Assembly (NCBI GenBank): GCA_026003335.1
Contig: BPHB01000002.1
Span: 620,001 to 684,000 of the forward strand
DNA: 64,000 nucleotides
Direction of reading: 5' to 3'
DNA from: Chitinophagales bacterium
Lineage (GTDB): Bacteria > Bacteroidota > Bacteroidia > Chitinophagales > CAIOSU01
Position numbers and translations under genes: made by a program. Each line of letters begins with the position of its first letter. Position 1 is the stretch's first letter. The notes under the pieces are model-generated. The model worked only from the letters and a program-made list of their open reading frames with translations, searched no databases and was not told the origin of the DNA. This document shows positions 53,338 through 62,773 of the stretch, piece by piece.

Positions 53338-53580
53338 CTTCCGCTCCTCCTCCAGGACTTGAACCTGGGACCTACTGGCAGCCAGCCGCTCCAACCACCT
53401 AATCTGCTTTTTTCGTACTCTTAATCGCTCCTGGAACGGGTCCTACCTCCTATAAACACATGCCCCTCTAACCGACCTGATTGTGTGCTTCTATTCCCGT
53501 ATTCTTCCCTCCTCCTAGGTCGGGACCTACTGGTTAACAGCCAGCCGCTCTAACCAACTGAGCTAAGGAGGATTCTTTTT
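53338..53580 (-). other. Collapsed tRNA-Asn / GIY-YIG unit
   Basis: On the minus strand this holds a tRNA-Asn-like 5' part with the correct GTT anticodon arm and acceptor strands but no T-loop (about 53510-53571), then a GIY-YIG copy shrunk by many short deletions (about 53400-53505; it keeps islands such as the GAACGGGTCC and TGTGTGCTTCTATTC matches), then a tRNA 3' half (53338-53400). It has the order of a normal unit but cannot encode tRNA or protein. Confidence 0.6.
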
Positions 53581-54201
53581 TCCCGTATTCTTCCTTGCTC
53601 CTGGGTCGGGACCTATCTGCCTTTGGCAGACCAGCCGCTCTAACCAACTGAGCTAAGGAGGATTCTTTTTTCCCGTATTCTTCCTTGCTCCTGGGTCGGG
53701 ACCTATCTGCCTTTGGCAGACCAGCCGCTCTAACCAACTGAGCTAAGGAGGATTCTTTTTTCCCGTATTCTTCCTTGCTCCTGGGTCGGGACCTATCTGC
53801 CTTTGGCAGACCAGCCGCTCTAACCAACTGAGCTAAGGAGGATTCTTTTTTCCCGTATTCTTCCTTGCTCCTGGGTCGGGACCTATCTGCCTTTGGCAGA
53901 CCAGCCGCTCTAACCAACTGAGCTAAGGAGGATTCTTTTTTCCCGTATTCTTCCTTGCTCCTAGGTCGGGACCTATCTGCCTTTGGCAGACCAGCCGCTC
54001 TAACCAACTGAGCTAAGGAGGATTCTTTTTTCCCGTATTCTTCCTTGCTCCTGGGTCGGGACCTATCTGCCTTTGGCAGACCAGCCGCTCTAACCAACTG
54101 AGCTAAGGAGGATTCTTTTTTCCCGTATTCTTCCTTGCTCCTGGGTCGGGACCTATCTGCCTTTGGCAGACCAGCCGCTCTAACCAACTGAGCTAAGAAG
54201 A
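53581..54201 (-). repeat. Seven tandem 90-bp repeats derived from tRNA-Asn
   Basis: Unit starts (TCCCGTATTC on the plus strand) fall at 53581, 53671, 53761, 53851, 53941, 54031 and 54121, exactly 90 bases apart and almost identical (the fifth has CTAGG for CTGGG). On the minus strand each holds the acceptor 5' strand, D-arm and anticodon 5' stem of tRNA-Asn (TCCTCCTTAGCTCAGTTGGT and on to GCTGG); then TCTGCC-AAA-GGCAGA replaces the anticodon loop, and the T-arm is lost. The outermost copy begins TCTTCTT (54201-54195) instead of TCCTCCT. Because 90 is a multiple of three, one frame stays open across all copies with a 30-residue repeat (SLAQLVRAAGLPKADRSRPR), which I do not regard as a gene. 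Confidence 0.9.
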
Positions 54202-54252
54202 GTTAATTCCTTTTATACAGAAGAAAAAACAACAAAGAACATAAACGAACGG

Positions 54253-54284
54253 CAAATTTACTCCAACAGGATAAATAATGCAAT
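54253..54284 (-). promoter_or_regulatory. Probable promoter of the tRNA-Asn array
   Basis: Minus strand: ATTG (54284-54281, one mismatch to TTTG), 20-base spacer, TAAATTTG (54260-54253, exact TAnnTTTG). RNA would start about 50 bases before the first tRNA-like unit and run through the array. Confidence 0.5.
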
Positions 54285-54316
54285 ATTTGCAAAGTGCTAA
54301 AAAGTAATCCATTAAA

Positions 54317-55243
54317 ATGAGCTTACTGGTTGTTGGAACCGTTGCCTTTGATTCCATTGAAACGCCTTTCGGTAAATCGGAAAAAATAATTGGAGGAGCA
54401 GCAACTTACATCTGTTGGTCTGCTTCTTACTTTATAAAAGACATCCGCTTAGTATCCGTTATCGGAGATGATTTCCCCCGGCAAGAGATTCAGGAGTTGA
54501 CCGCCCGCGGTGTTAATGTAGAAGGTCTGCAGATACGTCAAGGACACAAATCCTTTTTCTGGGCCGGTAAGTACCATCTGGATATGAATACCCGCACTAC
54601 TCTTGCTACAGAACTGAATGTGCTTGCTGATTTTGACCCTGTTTTGCCTGAAAGCTACAAGACAAGTGAATTTCTGATGCTAGGCAATCTTACTCCGCAG
54701 GTACAGATACGGGTGATTGAACAAATGCAAAGGCGCCCGCGCTTGGTCGTCATGGATACCATGAATTACTGGATGGACACACAGCGTGATACCTTGCTCA
54801 AAGTGCTCAAAAAAGTCGATGTACTGGCTATCAATGACGAGGAAGCCCGTCAGCTATCGCAGGAATATAGCCTGATAAAAGCCGCCCGAAAAATTCTCCG
54901 GATGGGGCCACGCTATCTGGTGATAAAAAAAGGCGAAAACGGAGCTTTGCTGTTTCACGAAAACCAGGTTTTCTTTGCTCCGGCCATTCCTTTGGAAGAG
55001 GTTTTTGACCCCACCGGGGCCGGAGATACTTTTGCCGGTGGCTTCATCGGGCATATAGCCAACACCCGGGATATCTCTTTTGACAACATGAAACGGGCTG
55101 TTATTTTTGGATCTGCCATGGCTTCTTTTTGTGTTGAGAAGTTTGGACTTGCCCGATTAAAGGAAATTACCCGTGAAGAGCTGGATGAACGCGTTCAGGA
55201 GTTTATTGATCTGGTGCAATTTGATATATCCCTGGAAGAGTAA
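54317..55243 (+). CDS. PfkB-family carbohydrate/nucleoside kinase
   Basis: A 308-residue ribokinase-like enzyme. KIIGGAATYICWSASYF near the N-terminus is the substrate-binding GG motif, VIKKGENGALLFHENQ a later strand, and DPTGAGDTFAGGFIGHIA carries the catalytic Asp and anion hole. Phosphorylates a sugar or nucleoside with ATP; substrate not assignable. Similar to the group often named sugar kinase in Bacteroidota. It leads a same-strand run with the TIGR02757 gene (32-base gap). Confidence 0.92.
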   Translation: MSLLVVGTVAFDSIETPFGKSEKIIGGAATYICWSASYFIKDIRLVSVIGDDFPRQEIQELTARGVNVEGLQIRQGHKSFFWAGKYHLDMNTRTTLATELNVLADFDPVLPESYKTSEFLMLGNLTPQVQIRVIEQMQRRPRLVVMDTMNYWMDTQRDTLLKVLKKVDVLAINDEEARQLSQEYSLIKAARKILRMGPRYLVIKKGENGALLFHENQVFFAPAIPLEEVFDPTGAGDTFAGGFIGHIANTRDISFDNMKRAVIFGSAMASFCVEKFGLARLKEITREELDERVQEFIDLVQFDISLEE

Positions 55244-55275
55244 ATCGTGGCTGCGGGCAGGACCCGTTTCGTGCT

Positions 55276-56040
55276 ATGCGTATCAAACGCCTGCTTGACA
55301 AAAAGTTTAGGCAATACAACTCCAAACAATTTGTAGCTGCTGACCCCATCAGCATCCCTCACCGTTTTACCCTTAGACAGGACATTGAAATTGCAGGCTT
55401 CTTTGCTGCAACGATGGCCTGGGGACAGCGCAAAACCATTATCAGCAAATGCATGAACCTGATGGCCCTGATGGATTATGCCCCTTACGACTTTATTTTG
55501 CGCCACGAGGAAAAAGATCTTGAACGCTTTTTAACCTTTCGCCACCGTACTTTTCAGCCTGATGACGTACTGTATTTCATTGCTTTCTTCAAGCACTTTT
55601 ACAGCCAGGAGAACAGTCTTGAAACGGCATTCAGCCGGTTCATCAGCCCGGATGACGAAACGCTTGAAAAGGCTTTAATCGGCTTCCATGACCTGTTTTT
55701 CTCCCTGGAGTATGTTCCCCAGCGTACACTAAAGCATGTGGCCTCCCCTATAAAAAACTCCACCTGCAAACGTCTGAATATGTTCCTGCGCTGGATGGTA
55801 AGAAAAGACCATAGCGGAGTTGATTTCGGGTTGTGGAACAGCATACGGCCTGCACAGCTTTTATGTCCGCTTGACGTGCATGTGGGCCGCGTAGCCCGCA
55901 AGCTCGGACTACTGCATCCCAAATCTACAGGCTGGAAGGCAGTCAAAGAACTTACGGGCAATCTGAAAAAGCTTGATCCCTCTGATCCGGTAAAATATGA
56001 CTTTGCTCTTTTTGGAATGGGTGTTATGGAAAAATTCTGA
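55276..56040 (+). CDS. TIGR02757 family protein
   Basis: A 254-residue, mostly helical protein of the TIGR02757 (DUF2400) family, common in Bacteroidota and spirochaetes, without known role. Blocks: DPISIPHRFTLRQDIEIAGF, FFAATMAWGQRKTIISKCMN, KRLNMFLRWMVRKDHSGVDF, LWNSIRPAQLLCPLDVHVGR, VKYDFALFGMGVME. The LDVHVGRVAR stretch resembles HhH-GPD-type DNA glycosylases, so DNA-related work is possible but unproven. Confidence 0.9.
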   Translation: MRIKRLLDKKFRQYNSKQFVAADPISIPHRFTLRQDIEIAGFFAATMAWGQRKTIISKCMNLMALMDYAPYDFILRHEEKDLERFLTFRHRTFQPDDVLYFIAFFKHFYSQENSLETAFSRFISPDDETLEKALIGFHDLFFSLEYVPQRTLKHVASPIKNSTCKRLNMFLRWMVRKDHSGVDFGLWNSIRPAQLLCPLDVHVGRVARKLGLLHPKSTGWKAVKELTGNLKKLDPSDPVKYDFALFGMGVMEKF

Positions 56041-56180
56041 ATTCATCTGGTTCCCAACTACCGCCCTGTTAGAAAGCATTTTATTGTTTACAGATGGCAT
56101 GCATCTCACAAGAAAACTATTGCCAAAACAAACCTATCACCTTTCTACATTTCATAATTTTGTATATATTGATCAAAAGC

Positions 56181-56537
56181 ATGAAAATGCATAATAACCT
56201 CCCCCTGAAAGAAACCACCCTTGCACTGAACAAGCAATTTCACCTCTGTCCAGATGGAACAATGCCCGATAAACTTCCCACTTTCAGCTATGACGAGCTG
56301 AAAAATCTGCTTGCCCAAAAACTGACACAGCTGGCTAATCAGGAATTCAACAGGTTTATTAACCTTCTTTATCGGATTGACCTGGATGAACACCGAGTGA
56401 AAGAAACCCTGGCCACCAGGCCCTACGCTGAAGCCATGTCTGCACTTGCCGAAATGGTTATTCAGCGTCAAATGCAAAAAGTATTCACTCGTCAAAAGTA
56501 TTCAACGCCTCAAGATGATCTGCAATCTGAATTATAA
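56181..56537 (+). CDS. Small hypothetical cytosolic protein
   Basis: From the ATG at 56181 (MKMHNNLPLKETTLALNKQF) 118 residues, mostly helical: YDELKNLLAQKLTQLANQEF, NRFINLLYRIDLDEHRVKET, YAEAMSALAEMVIQRQMQKV. No signal peptide or cysteine motif. A conserved hypothetical in Bacteroidota by its look, perhaps an adaptor. The open frame extends to 56094 but the added residues are not gene-like. Confidence 0.75.
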   Translation: MKMHNNLPLKETTLALNKQFHLCPDGTMPDKLPTFSYDELKNLLAQKLTQLANQEFNRFINLLYRIDLDEHRVKETLATRPYAEAMSALAEMVIQRQMQKVFTRQKYSTPQDDLQSEL

Positions 56538-56561
56538 AGCTGAAGAAAGAGCTTGCTGAAC

Positions 56562-56825
56562 ATGACGGAAATACTGGATATTCTTATTCCGTTGATCCTC
56601 CTCATGGTTATTTTCTTCTTTATTTTAAGAGCACTGAAAGTATTGAAGAAACGAGTCTGTCCTGCTTGCTCCGGGAAGTTAACCCGAAAACCCAGAACCC
56701 CCCTGGATAAGCTCGTCACAGCCATGACTTTTAATATCCTGCCTTTCAGAAGATATAAATGCATCCACTGCGGGTGGGAGGGCTTACGATGGAGCAACCG
56801 CAAATACAAAACCGGCACTTATTAG
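56562..56825 (+). CDS. Small membrane protein with a zinc-ribbon-like pair
   Basis: An 87-residue protein (ATG at 56562; a TTG at 56553 is in frame). One N-terminal helix (ILIPLILLMVIFFFILRALK) is followed by KRVCPACSGKLTRKPR and RRYKCIHCGWEGLRW. The two CxxC knuckles could bind one zinc ion on the cytosolic side. Unknown function. Placed 24 bases after the preceding gene. Confidence 0.75.
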   Translation: MTEILDILIPLILLMVIFFFILRALKVLKKRVCPACSGKLTRKPRTPLDKLVTAMTFNILPFRRYKCIHCGWEGLRWSNRKYKTGTY

Positions 56826-56909
56826 TGTAAGCATTTCGGTTGCGGTAAATTTTCATTTATCAATAAATTCTACTTTTGCGTTTGCTTTGCTGATAAAAAT
56901 ACATCTGAC

Positions 56910-57917
56910 ATGAAACTGATTTCCTATTTAAGTGAAAACGAAACAGACCAGCTGGCAATTCTTATTGATCAGACAGCCTATGACGTGGATGTATTGGATG
57001 AGTCTCTGCCGGGAACGATGAGCGACTTTTTATGGGAAGGGCCGGAGGCAATAAACCTGGCGAAAGAATACGAGAAAAAAATCAGGTCGGGTGCTCTGAA
57101 ACCCGATTTTGGCAAGCCCGTTGACAAACTCACACTGTTGGCCCCTGTTCCCTTCCCCACCTCATTTCGCGATGCCTACGCCTTTCGTCAACACGTAGAG
57201 GCTGCCAGACGCAACCGGGGCATGGAAATGATTCCGGAGTTTGATCAGTTTCCTGTTTTTTATTTCACCAATCATAATGCCGTGCAAGGACCGGGCAATG
57301 TGTATCTGATGCCCGACCACTTTAAAATGCTAGATTTTGAGCTGGAAATTGCTGCCGTGATAGGTAAAGAGGGCTCCAACATACGTGCTGAGCAGGCCGA
57401 TACATACATTGCCGGCTTTACGATTCTGAATGATCTCAGTGCCCGACAATTGCAAATGGAGGAAATGAAGCTTAACCTGGGTCCTGCCAAGGGGAAAGAT
57501 TTTGCCAATCTGATCGGGCCGTGGCTGGTGACACCCGATGAGCTGGAAAAGCACCTGGTAAAACCCAAGCCCGGACATACAGGCAAAGTTTACAACCTGA
57601 AAATGACTTGTAAAATCAATGGCAGGCTGGTTTCTGAAGGAAATATGAAAGATATGGACTGGACCTTCGCTGAAATTATTGAACGTTGCTCCTATGGCAC
57701 CGACCTCCTGCCGGGTGATGTAATCGGCTCGGGAACCGTGGGAACCGGCTGTTTTCTGGAAATAAACGGAACAGAAAAACTGAAAAATCCATCTTATGAG
57801 CCTCAATGGCTGAAGGAAAATGATGTGGTTGAATTAGAAATTGAAGGTCTGGGCAAGCTGGTCAACACGATGAAAAAAATTTCTACAGATTATTCCATCC
57901 TTGCCCTGAAAAAGTAG
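56910..57917 (+). CDS. Fumarylacetoacetate hydrolase family protein
   Basis: A 335-residue FAH-fold enzyme. The metal ligands are in DHFKMLDFELEIAAVIGKEG (Glu/Glu) and FTILNDLSARQLQ (Asp); FRDAYAFRQHVEAARRNRGM is the catalytic-His region, and GTVGTGCFLEING the C-terminal block. The DFELEIA form is nearer to FAH-like two-domain enzymes than to the small FAHD1 type. It hydrolyses C-C bonds of dicarbonyl compounds, as in tyrosine breakdown, but no other such genes adjoin. A TACTTTTG element lies at 56871-56878. It is 9 bases before the flavin reductase. Confidence 0.92.
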   Translation: MKLISYLSENETDQLAILIDQTAYDVDVLDESLPGTMSDFLWEGPEAINLAKEYEKKIRSGALKPDFGKPVDKLTLLAPVPFPTSFRDAYAFRQHVEAARRNRGMEMIPEFDQFPVFYFTNHNAVQGPGNVYLMPDHFKMLDFELEIAAVIGKEGSNIRAEQADTYIAGFTILNDLSARQLQMEEMKLNLGPAKGKDFANLIGPWLVTPDELEKHLVKPKPGHTGKVYNLKMTCKINGRLVSEGNMKDMDWTFAEIIERCSYGTDLLPGDVIGSGTVGTGCFLEINGTEKLKNPSYEPQWLKENDVVELEIEGLGKLVNTMKKISTDYSILALKK

Positions 57918-57926
57918 ATTGCTCCG

Positions 57927-58814
57927 ATGCGTATTGACCCTGCCGCCATTTCGCCTTCAAAACTACATGGCTATCTGCTGAGTGCAGTTGCCCCCCGCCC
58001 CATAGCTTTTGCCAGTACATTGAGCGAAACAGGAGTGCCCAATCTTGCCCCTTTCAGCTTTTTTAATTGCTTCAGCTCTAACCCCCCTATCCTGATTTTT
58101 TCTGCCAACCGCAGGCAAACCAACAATACCACAAAAGACACCTATGCAAACATTCGGGCAACGCGAGAGGTAGTGATTAATACCGTGAGCTATTCTTTTG
58201 TGAGGAAAATGGCGCTTGCAAGTATAGATTACCCCGCTGATGTGAATGAGTTTGAAAAAGCTGGTTTTACACCCTTGCCCTCTGAAAAAATAAAGCCCTT
58301 CAGAGTTGCCGAATCACCGGTGCAGTTTGAATGCAAAGTGAATGATATTATTGAATTGGGCACGGGTGGAGGGGCCGGAAATTTATTTATCTGCGAAATA
58401 CTGCTGATGCATGTTAAAGACGAAGTGCTATCCGGGGAAGGCAGAATTGATCCCAACAAAATTGACCTGGTAGCCCGCATGGGAGGCCCCCTCTACTGTC
58501 GTGCTTCCGGGGATGCCCTATTTCAGATTGTGCAACCTTTTGACAAAATAGGTATCGGCTTTGACCAGCTGCCGACAAAAATTAGGGACAGTAAAGTGCT
58601 TACAGGCAACGAACTCGCTGAACTGGCCAGCGTGGAAGCACTACCCTCTGACGAAGAAATAAAAAGCTTTTCTGCAGACCCCCGATACTGTCAACTCGTG
58701 GAGCGCTTTCGCAATGATCCCGAATCGCTGGAGTACCATGTGCATGAATATGCCCGCCAACTTCTGAAAGAAGGACAAAAAGAAAAAGCCTGGCAACTGT
58801 TGCTGCAGCTCTGA
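57927..58814 (+). CDS. Flavin reductase family protein
   Basis: A 295-residue split-barrel FMN-binding protein. SAVAPRPIAFASTLSETGVP and NLAPFSFFNCFSSNPPILIF are the FMN-binding blocks; RATREVVINTVSYSFVRKMA follows. The C-terminal 95 residues (from about 200) extend beyond the usual 200-residue flavin reductases and are helical (DPRYCQLVERFRNDPESLEY), as seen in Bacteroidota relatives. It may supply reduced flavin to an oxygenase. Co-directional with FAH (9-base gap), so a shared aromatic or amino-acid breakdown role is inferred. Confidence 0.9.
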   Translation: MRIDPAAISPSKLHGYLLSAVAPRPIAFASTLSETGVPNLAPFSFFNCFSSNPPILIFSANRRQTNNTTKDTYANIRATREVVINTVSYSFVRKMALASIDYPADVNEFEKAGFTPLPSEKIKPFRVAESPVQFECKVNDIIELGTGGGAGNLFICEILLMHVKDEVLSGEGRIDPNKIDLVARMGGPLYCRASGDALFQIVQPFDKIGIGFDQLPTKIRDSKVLTGNELAELASVEALPSDEEIKSFSADPRYCQLVERFRNDPESLEYHVHEYARQLLKEGQKEKAWQLLLQL

Positions 58815-59019
58815 TTGTCGCCTTTTTTGACAGCAGTCCTCCTGAAAATTTCATAGAACACATCTATTTCGGATGTTTCTCTGTTGCCTGCAGATGGCTG
58901 CAGGACCTTTACCAAACAGTTAAAACCTGTTTTTTTATTAATCCGGATTTATCTTTTCCGGTAAAATGATTAAAATAAAGCTGGAAATTCGTTTCTACCA
59001 TTAAAAACTGCCGGTCTTA

Positions 59020-59808
59020 TTGATGAAAGCTCTCTCATTGGCTTACAGTATCTGCTTTCTGCAGGCGTGGTGTATGGCCGGCCTCGCACAAACCGCTGAC
59101 CGGCTGGAGTTATTATTCCACAAAAATCATTTCGGCTTTGGGGCCGAACTGCCGGTTGTTTTCTCAAAACAAGAAAACGCATGGGGCAGCGGTGAGTTAA
59201 GAATAACACCTGTTCCCGGCACCACACTGGAGTTTAGCTTCATGTATAATTTCAACAGATACTTTGGCCTGTCTACAGGCACCGATGCGGGGATAGCCCT
59301 GCTCCGTTACCGGGTTTACGCAGATGCATTTCAGTTCAGCTTACCTTACAGCCAGAGCGGTCAGTTTGTGCATTTGCTTCCATTTATCCGCTTTCCGTTT
59401 TTAGCAACTCCCAGAATGCTTATTGACCATAAGCACCTGTTGATGATGGAGGCAGGAGGATATTTGACTTTTTTCAACTTCGGTAAGGCTATTGACAGAA
59501 TAGCCCGTGGAAACGGAGCAACATCCAACCCGATTTTTGAGATGCAGATACAACAAAACAAAAACATACGGCTGTCTTTTCATATAGCAGCTGCTTACGG
59601 CTTGCTGCTGCCTAACAACAACACGGTTAAAATAAGCCTGGCTTACGACCACGGTCGCCACACTATGCTTACCGGAGAGTATGCCTTTATGCATGATGAC
59701 ATTACTATTGGAGGCGGAAGGCTTACCTCTTCTCTGAATTATGCATCCATTGCCGTAATGTATATTCTCACACGCTCCGGACAGGCACACAAATTCTCTG
59801 ACCAATAG
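59020..59808 (+). CDS. Outer-membrane beta-barrel protein, unknown function
   Basis: A 262-residue protein with a signal peptide (1-24, ending AGLAQ). The mature chain alternates hydrophobic and polar residues as in beta-barrels (TTLEFSFMYNFNRYFGLSTG, RLSFHIAAAYGLLLPNNNTV, LNYASIAVMYILTR), and resembles small porin-like barrels of Bacteroidota. It ends with a short basic tail. No substrate inferred. Upstream region 58815-59019 holds no gene. Confidence 0.75.
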   Translation: MMKALSLAYSICFLQAWCMAGLAQTADRLELLFHKNHFGFGAELPVVFSKQENAWGSGELRITPVPGTTLEFSFMYNFNRYFGLSTGTDAGIALLRYRVYADAFQFSLPYSQSGQFVHLLPFIRFPFLATPRMLIDHKHLLMMEAGGYLTFFNFGKAIDRIARGNGATSNPIFEMQIQQNKNIRLSFHIAAAYGLLLPNNNTVKISLAYDHGRHTMLTGEYAFMHDDITIGGGRLTSSLNYASIAVMYILTRSGQAHKFSDQ

Positions 59809-59917
59809 AAATTAGATAGTTTACCTGTATCCGGAATTTCACCAATACGGAATCTGTTTCCTCCATCCAGAACTTGACCGCAGTTTAATTAGATTTGCAG
59901 AGCTTTTACACAAAATC

Positions 59918-61426
59918 ATGCATCTCAGCGAACAGGAACAAATCAGACGGCAGGGCCTTCAGGAAATAAAAACCCTTGGCATTAACCCCTACCCCGCAGA
60001 GCTTTTTGAAGTCAACGCCACAACAGCAGACATTCTCCGGAACTTCGAAAAAGATAAGTCAGCATATCAAAATGTAAGCCTGGCCGGGAGACTGATGTCA
60101 AAAAGAATCATGGGTAAAGCCTCTTTTGGAGTGATTCAGGATGCCCACGGGAAAATTCAGTTTTATATCGTGCGTGATGAAATCTGTCCGCAAGAAGATA
60201 AAACCCTCTATAACACCGTATTCAAAAAATTGCTCGATCTGGGCGATATCATAGGAATCACAGGATATGTGTTTACCACACAAACCGGTGAAATCACTAT
60301 ACACGTTCGCGAGATCAAGCTACTCAGCAAATCTTTGCGACCCCTGCCGGTGGTGAAAGAGGCTGATGGACGTGTGTTTGACCAGGTTACAGATCCCGAA
60401 TTCCGCTACCGGCAGCGATATGTTGACCTGATTATCAATCCACGTTCCAGACAGGTTTTTTTACAGCGTACCCGCCTGATTGAAGCCATCCGCACGTTTC
60501 TTAACAGCAAAAATTATCTGGAGGTAGAAACCCCTGTGCTTCAGCCTGTTTACGGAGGGGCCTCAGCCCGGCCGTTTATCACGCATCATAATGCGCTGGA
60601 CATGACTCTGTATCTGCGTATTGCCGATGAGCTTTACCTTAAAAGACTGATAGTGGGCGGACTGGAAGGCGTCTATGAAATAGGCAAAGACTTTCGGAAT
60701 GAAGGTATGGACCGCACGCATAATCCGGAATTCACCATGCTGGAGCTATACGTTGCCTATAAGGATTATATCTGGATGATGGAGTTAGTGGAAGAGCTTT
60801 TTGAAAAGATTGCTCTGAACCTGCATGGGAAAACCGAAATTCAGTCCGATGGGAAAACTATCAACTTCAAACGCCCCTATCCACGCATGACCATGTATGA
60901 AGCCATTGAGAAATTTACCGGCATAGACATCTCTGAAATGGATGAGAAGCAGCTTGCAGAAACCGCCCGGAAACTAAAAGTTGAAACAGACCCTTCCATG
61001 GGAAAAGGGAAACTGATTGATGAAATTTTCAGTGAATTATGCGAGCCGCACCTTATACAGCCCACTTTTATTACGGACTATCCCGTAGAAATGTCGCCCC
61101 TGGCGAAAAGCCATCGGTCTAAGCCGGGACTGGTAGAGCGCTTTGAACTCATCTGCAACGGCAAAGAAATCTGTAATGCGTTTTCCGAGCTGAATGATCC
61201 TCTTGAACAGCGCAAGCGCTTTGAAGAGCAGCTCAAACTGCGTGAAAGAGGTGATGAGGAGGCTATGATGCTGGACGAAGATTTTTTACGCGCCTTGGAA
61301 TACGGCATGCCTCCCACAGCAGGACTGGGCATAGGCATTGATCGCCTTACGATGCTGATGACTGACTCCCATTCCATTCAGGATGTTATTCTCTTCCCCC
61401 AGATGAAACCGGAGAGGTTTTACTGA
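59918..61426 (+). CDS. lysS: Lysyl-tRNA synthetase, class II
   Basis: A 502-residue class II enzyme that charges tRNA-Lys. The N-terminal OB fold binds the anticodon ([20 protein letters not shown], then HGKIQFYI). Motif 1 is near [17 protein letters not shown], motif 2 is [17 protein letters not shown], motif 3 is [26 protein letters not shown] and [13 protein letters not shown] are also typical. Length is normal. A TAGATTTG element (59890-59897) probably sets its promoter. Its 3' end overlaps the convergent rpiB by 7 bases. Confidence 0.98.
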   Translation: MHLSEQEQIRRQGLQEIKTLGINPYPAELFEVNATTADILRNFEKDKSAYQNVSLAGRLMSKRIMGKASFGVIQDAHGKIQFYIVRDEICPQEDKTLYNTVFKKLLDLGDIIGITGYVFTTQTGEITIHVREIKLLSKSLRPLPVVKEADGRVFDQVTDPEFRYRQRYVDLIINPRSRQVFLQRTRLIEAIRTFLNSKNYLEVETPVLQPVYGGASARPFITHHNALDMTLYLRIADELYLKRLIVGGLEGVYEIGKDFRNEGMDRTHNPEFTMLELYVAYKDYIWMMELVEELFEKIALNLHGKTEIQSDGKTINFKRPYPRMTMYEAIEKFTGIDISEMDEKQLAETARKLKVETDPSMGKGKLIDEIFSELCEPHLIQPTFITDYPVEMSPLAKSHRSKPGLVERFELICNGKEICNAFSELNDPLEQRKRFEEQLKLRERGDEEAMMLDEDFLRALEYGMPPTAGLGIGIDRLTMLMTDSHSIQDVILFPQMKPERFY

Positions 61427-61863
61427 CCCAGCGGTATCTTGTCAACCCTGCGCTTATGGCGACCGCCTTCAAACTCTGTATTCAGAAAAAGCTGCACCAT
61501 CTCAATTGCCAGCTCCAGACTGACAAAGCGGGCGGGCAAACATATCACATTCGCATCGTTATGTCTTCGTGCAAGCACAGCAATATCATTATCCCAGCAG
61601 ACAGCAGCCTTTACCGATGGGTGCTTGTTGGCAGCCATAGCTACCCCGTTGCCGGTTCCGCATAGCAAAATGCCACGGTCCAGTTTGCCGGCATCTATCT
61701 CATTACAAAGCGGATGTACATAATCGGGGTAATCCACCGATTCGGGGGTATATGTGCCGAAGTCTTTGATGTCATAGCCATTCTTCTTTAACAGCCTGGC
61801 TATGGCTTCTTTATATTCAAAGCCGGCATGATCAGCCGCAATGCCCAGGCGAATAGTATCCAT
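61420..61863 (-). CDS. rpiB: Ribose-5-phosphate isomerase B
   Basis: A 147-residue RpiB/LacB enzyme from the ATG at 61863 ([20 protein letters not shown]); an ATG three codons earlier (61872) is also in frame. [16 protein letters not shown] contains the active-site Thr and anion hole, [10 protein letters not shown] the Asp-His and [14 protein letters not shown] the last block. It interconverts ribose-5-phosphate and ribulose-5-phosphate in the pentose phosphate pathway. The active-site Cys is in GILLCGTG. It follows tatC after an 11-base gap. Confidence 0.95.
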   Translation of the reverse strand: MDTIRLGIAADHAGFEYKEAIARLLKKNGYDIKDFGTYTPESVDYPDYVHPLCNEIDAGKLDRGILLCGTGNGVAMAANKHPSVKAAVCWDNDIAVLARRHNDANVICLPARFVSLELAIEMVQLFLNTEFEGGRHKRRVDKIPLGQ

Positions 61864-61874
61864 TTCAAACATGA

Positions 61875-62705
61875 TTAAAGGGTAGCAACACGATTTTTTT
61901 CCACGCGTGCTGATATAAATATACTGATTTCATACAGAAAATAAACGGGTAAAAACACCAAAATCTGGGATCCGATATCCGGGGAGGGGGTGATTATCGC
62001 AGAGATAAACAAAATGATCACTATAGCATGTCTGCGGTAGGTGCGCATCAGTGAGGGACCAATCAACCCTATTTTGGATAAGAAATATACCACCATCGGG
62101 AGCTCGAAGATGAGCCCTGACAACAGCACAAACATGCCTATAAAGCCCACATAGTTTGTAAGCGTAAAGCTATTTTCCACGTTGGCACTTACCTGATAAT
62201 TACCCAGAAAATTCAACATCGTAGGCACCAGAATAAAATATCCAAATAGCACTCCCGAAAAAAACAAAAGGCTGCTGAAAAAAATAATTCCCCGTGCATA
62301 GCTAGCCTCGTGTTCATACAGGGCAGGACGTACAAATCGCCAGAACTCCCAAAACACGTAGGGAAAGGATGCTACAAATCCGGCAAGAATAGACATTTTA
62401 ATATGTACCATAAACTGGGCTGCAAGTTCAATATTGATAAAGCGAAAATCAAAAGCCTGAATACATAATGCTTTCCCCAGGGCAATACGTTCGGAAATCC
62501 AGCATAGTGCCCGATAAGTGAAAAAGTCAGGCCGTGAAGGGCCGAAAATCAAAGTGTCAAAAACAAACGACTTGTTGACGAACATAAAGGCGCTGAACAG
62601 TGCCATGACGATCAAGGAGCGAATGATATGCCACCGGAGCACTTCTACATGATCCAGAAATGGCATTTCAGCTTGGTCAATTTTTGATTTGCCGCTTAAC
62701 TTCAT
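61875..62705 (-). CDS. tatC: Twin-arginine translocase subunit TatC
   Basis: A 276-residue six-helix inner-membrane protein that recognises the twin-arginine signal. The N-terminal block is EMPFLDHVEVLRWHIIRS (with the conserved Glu), the periplasmic loop has FPYVFWEFWRFVRPALYEHE, and LTPSPD appears as ITPSPDIGSQILVFLPVYFL. The length is normal. Downstream rpiB is likely co-transcribed; tatA is not in this window. Confidence 0.96.
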   Translation of the reverse strand: MKLSGKSKIDQAEMPFLDHVEVLRWHIIRSLIVMALFSAFMFVNKSFVFDTLIFGPSRPDFFTYRALCWISERIALGKALCIQAFDFRFINIELAAQFMVHIKMSILAGFVASFPYVFWEFWRFVRPALYEHEASYARGIIFFSSLLFFSGVLFGYFILVPTMLNFLGNYQVSANVENSFTLTNYVGFIGMFVLLSGLIFELPMVVYFLSKIGLIGPSLMRTYRRHAIVIILFISAIITPSPDIGSQILVFLPVYFLYEISIFISARVEKNRVATL

Positions 62706-62773
62706 GGCAGATGGCTGCAGGGCGATTCAGCTCTGCCTGCTTTGCCCAAAATGCAAGCTAAATTAACCCAGAT

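Noticed and set aside
53534-54187. A 217-residue protein made of a 30-residue repeat (LVRAAGLPKADRSRPRSKEE)
   Set aside because: It is the translation of tRNA-derived tandem repeats, open only because the unit is 90 bases; there is no promoter-proximal start or domain.
53581-54201. CRISPR-like array
   Set aside because: The units are contiguous 90-bp copies without variable spacers and match tRNA-Asn; no cas genes occur in the window.
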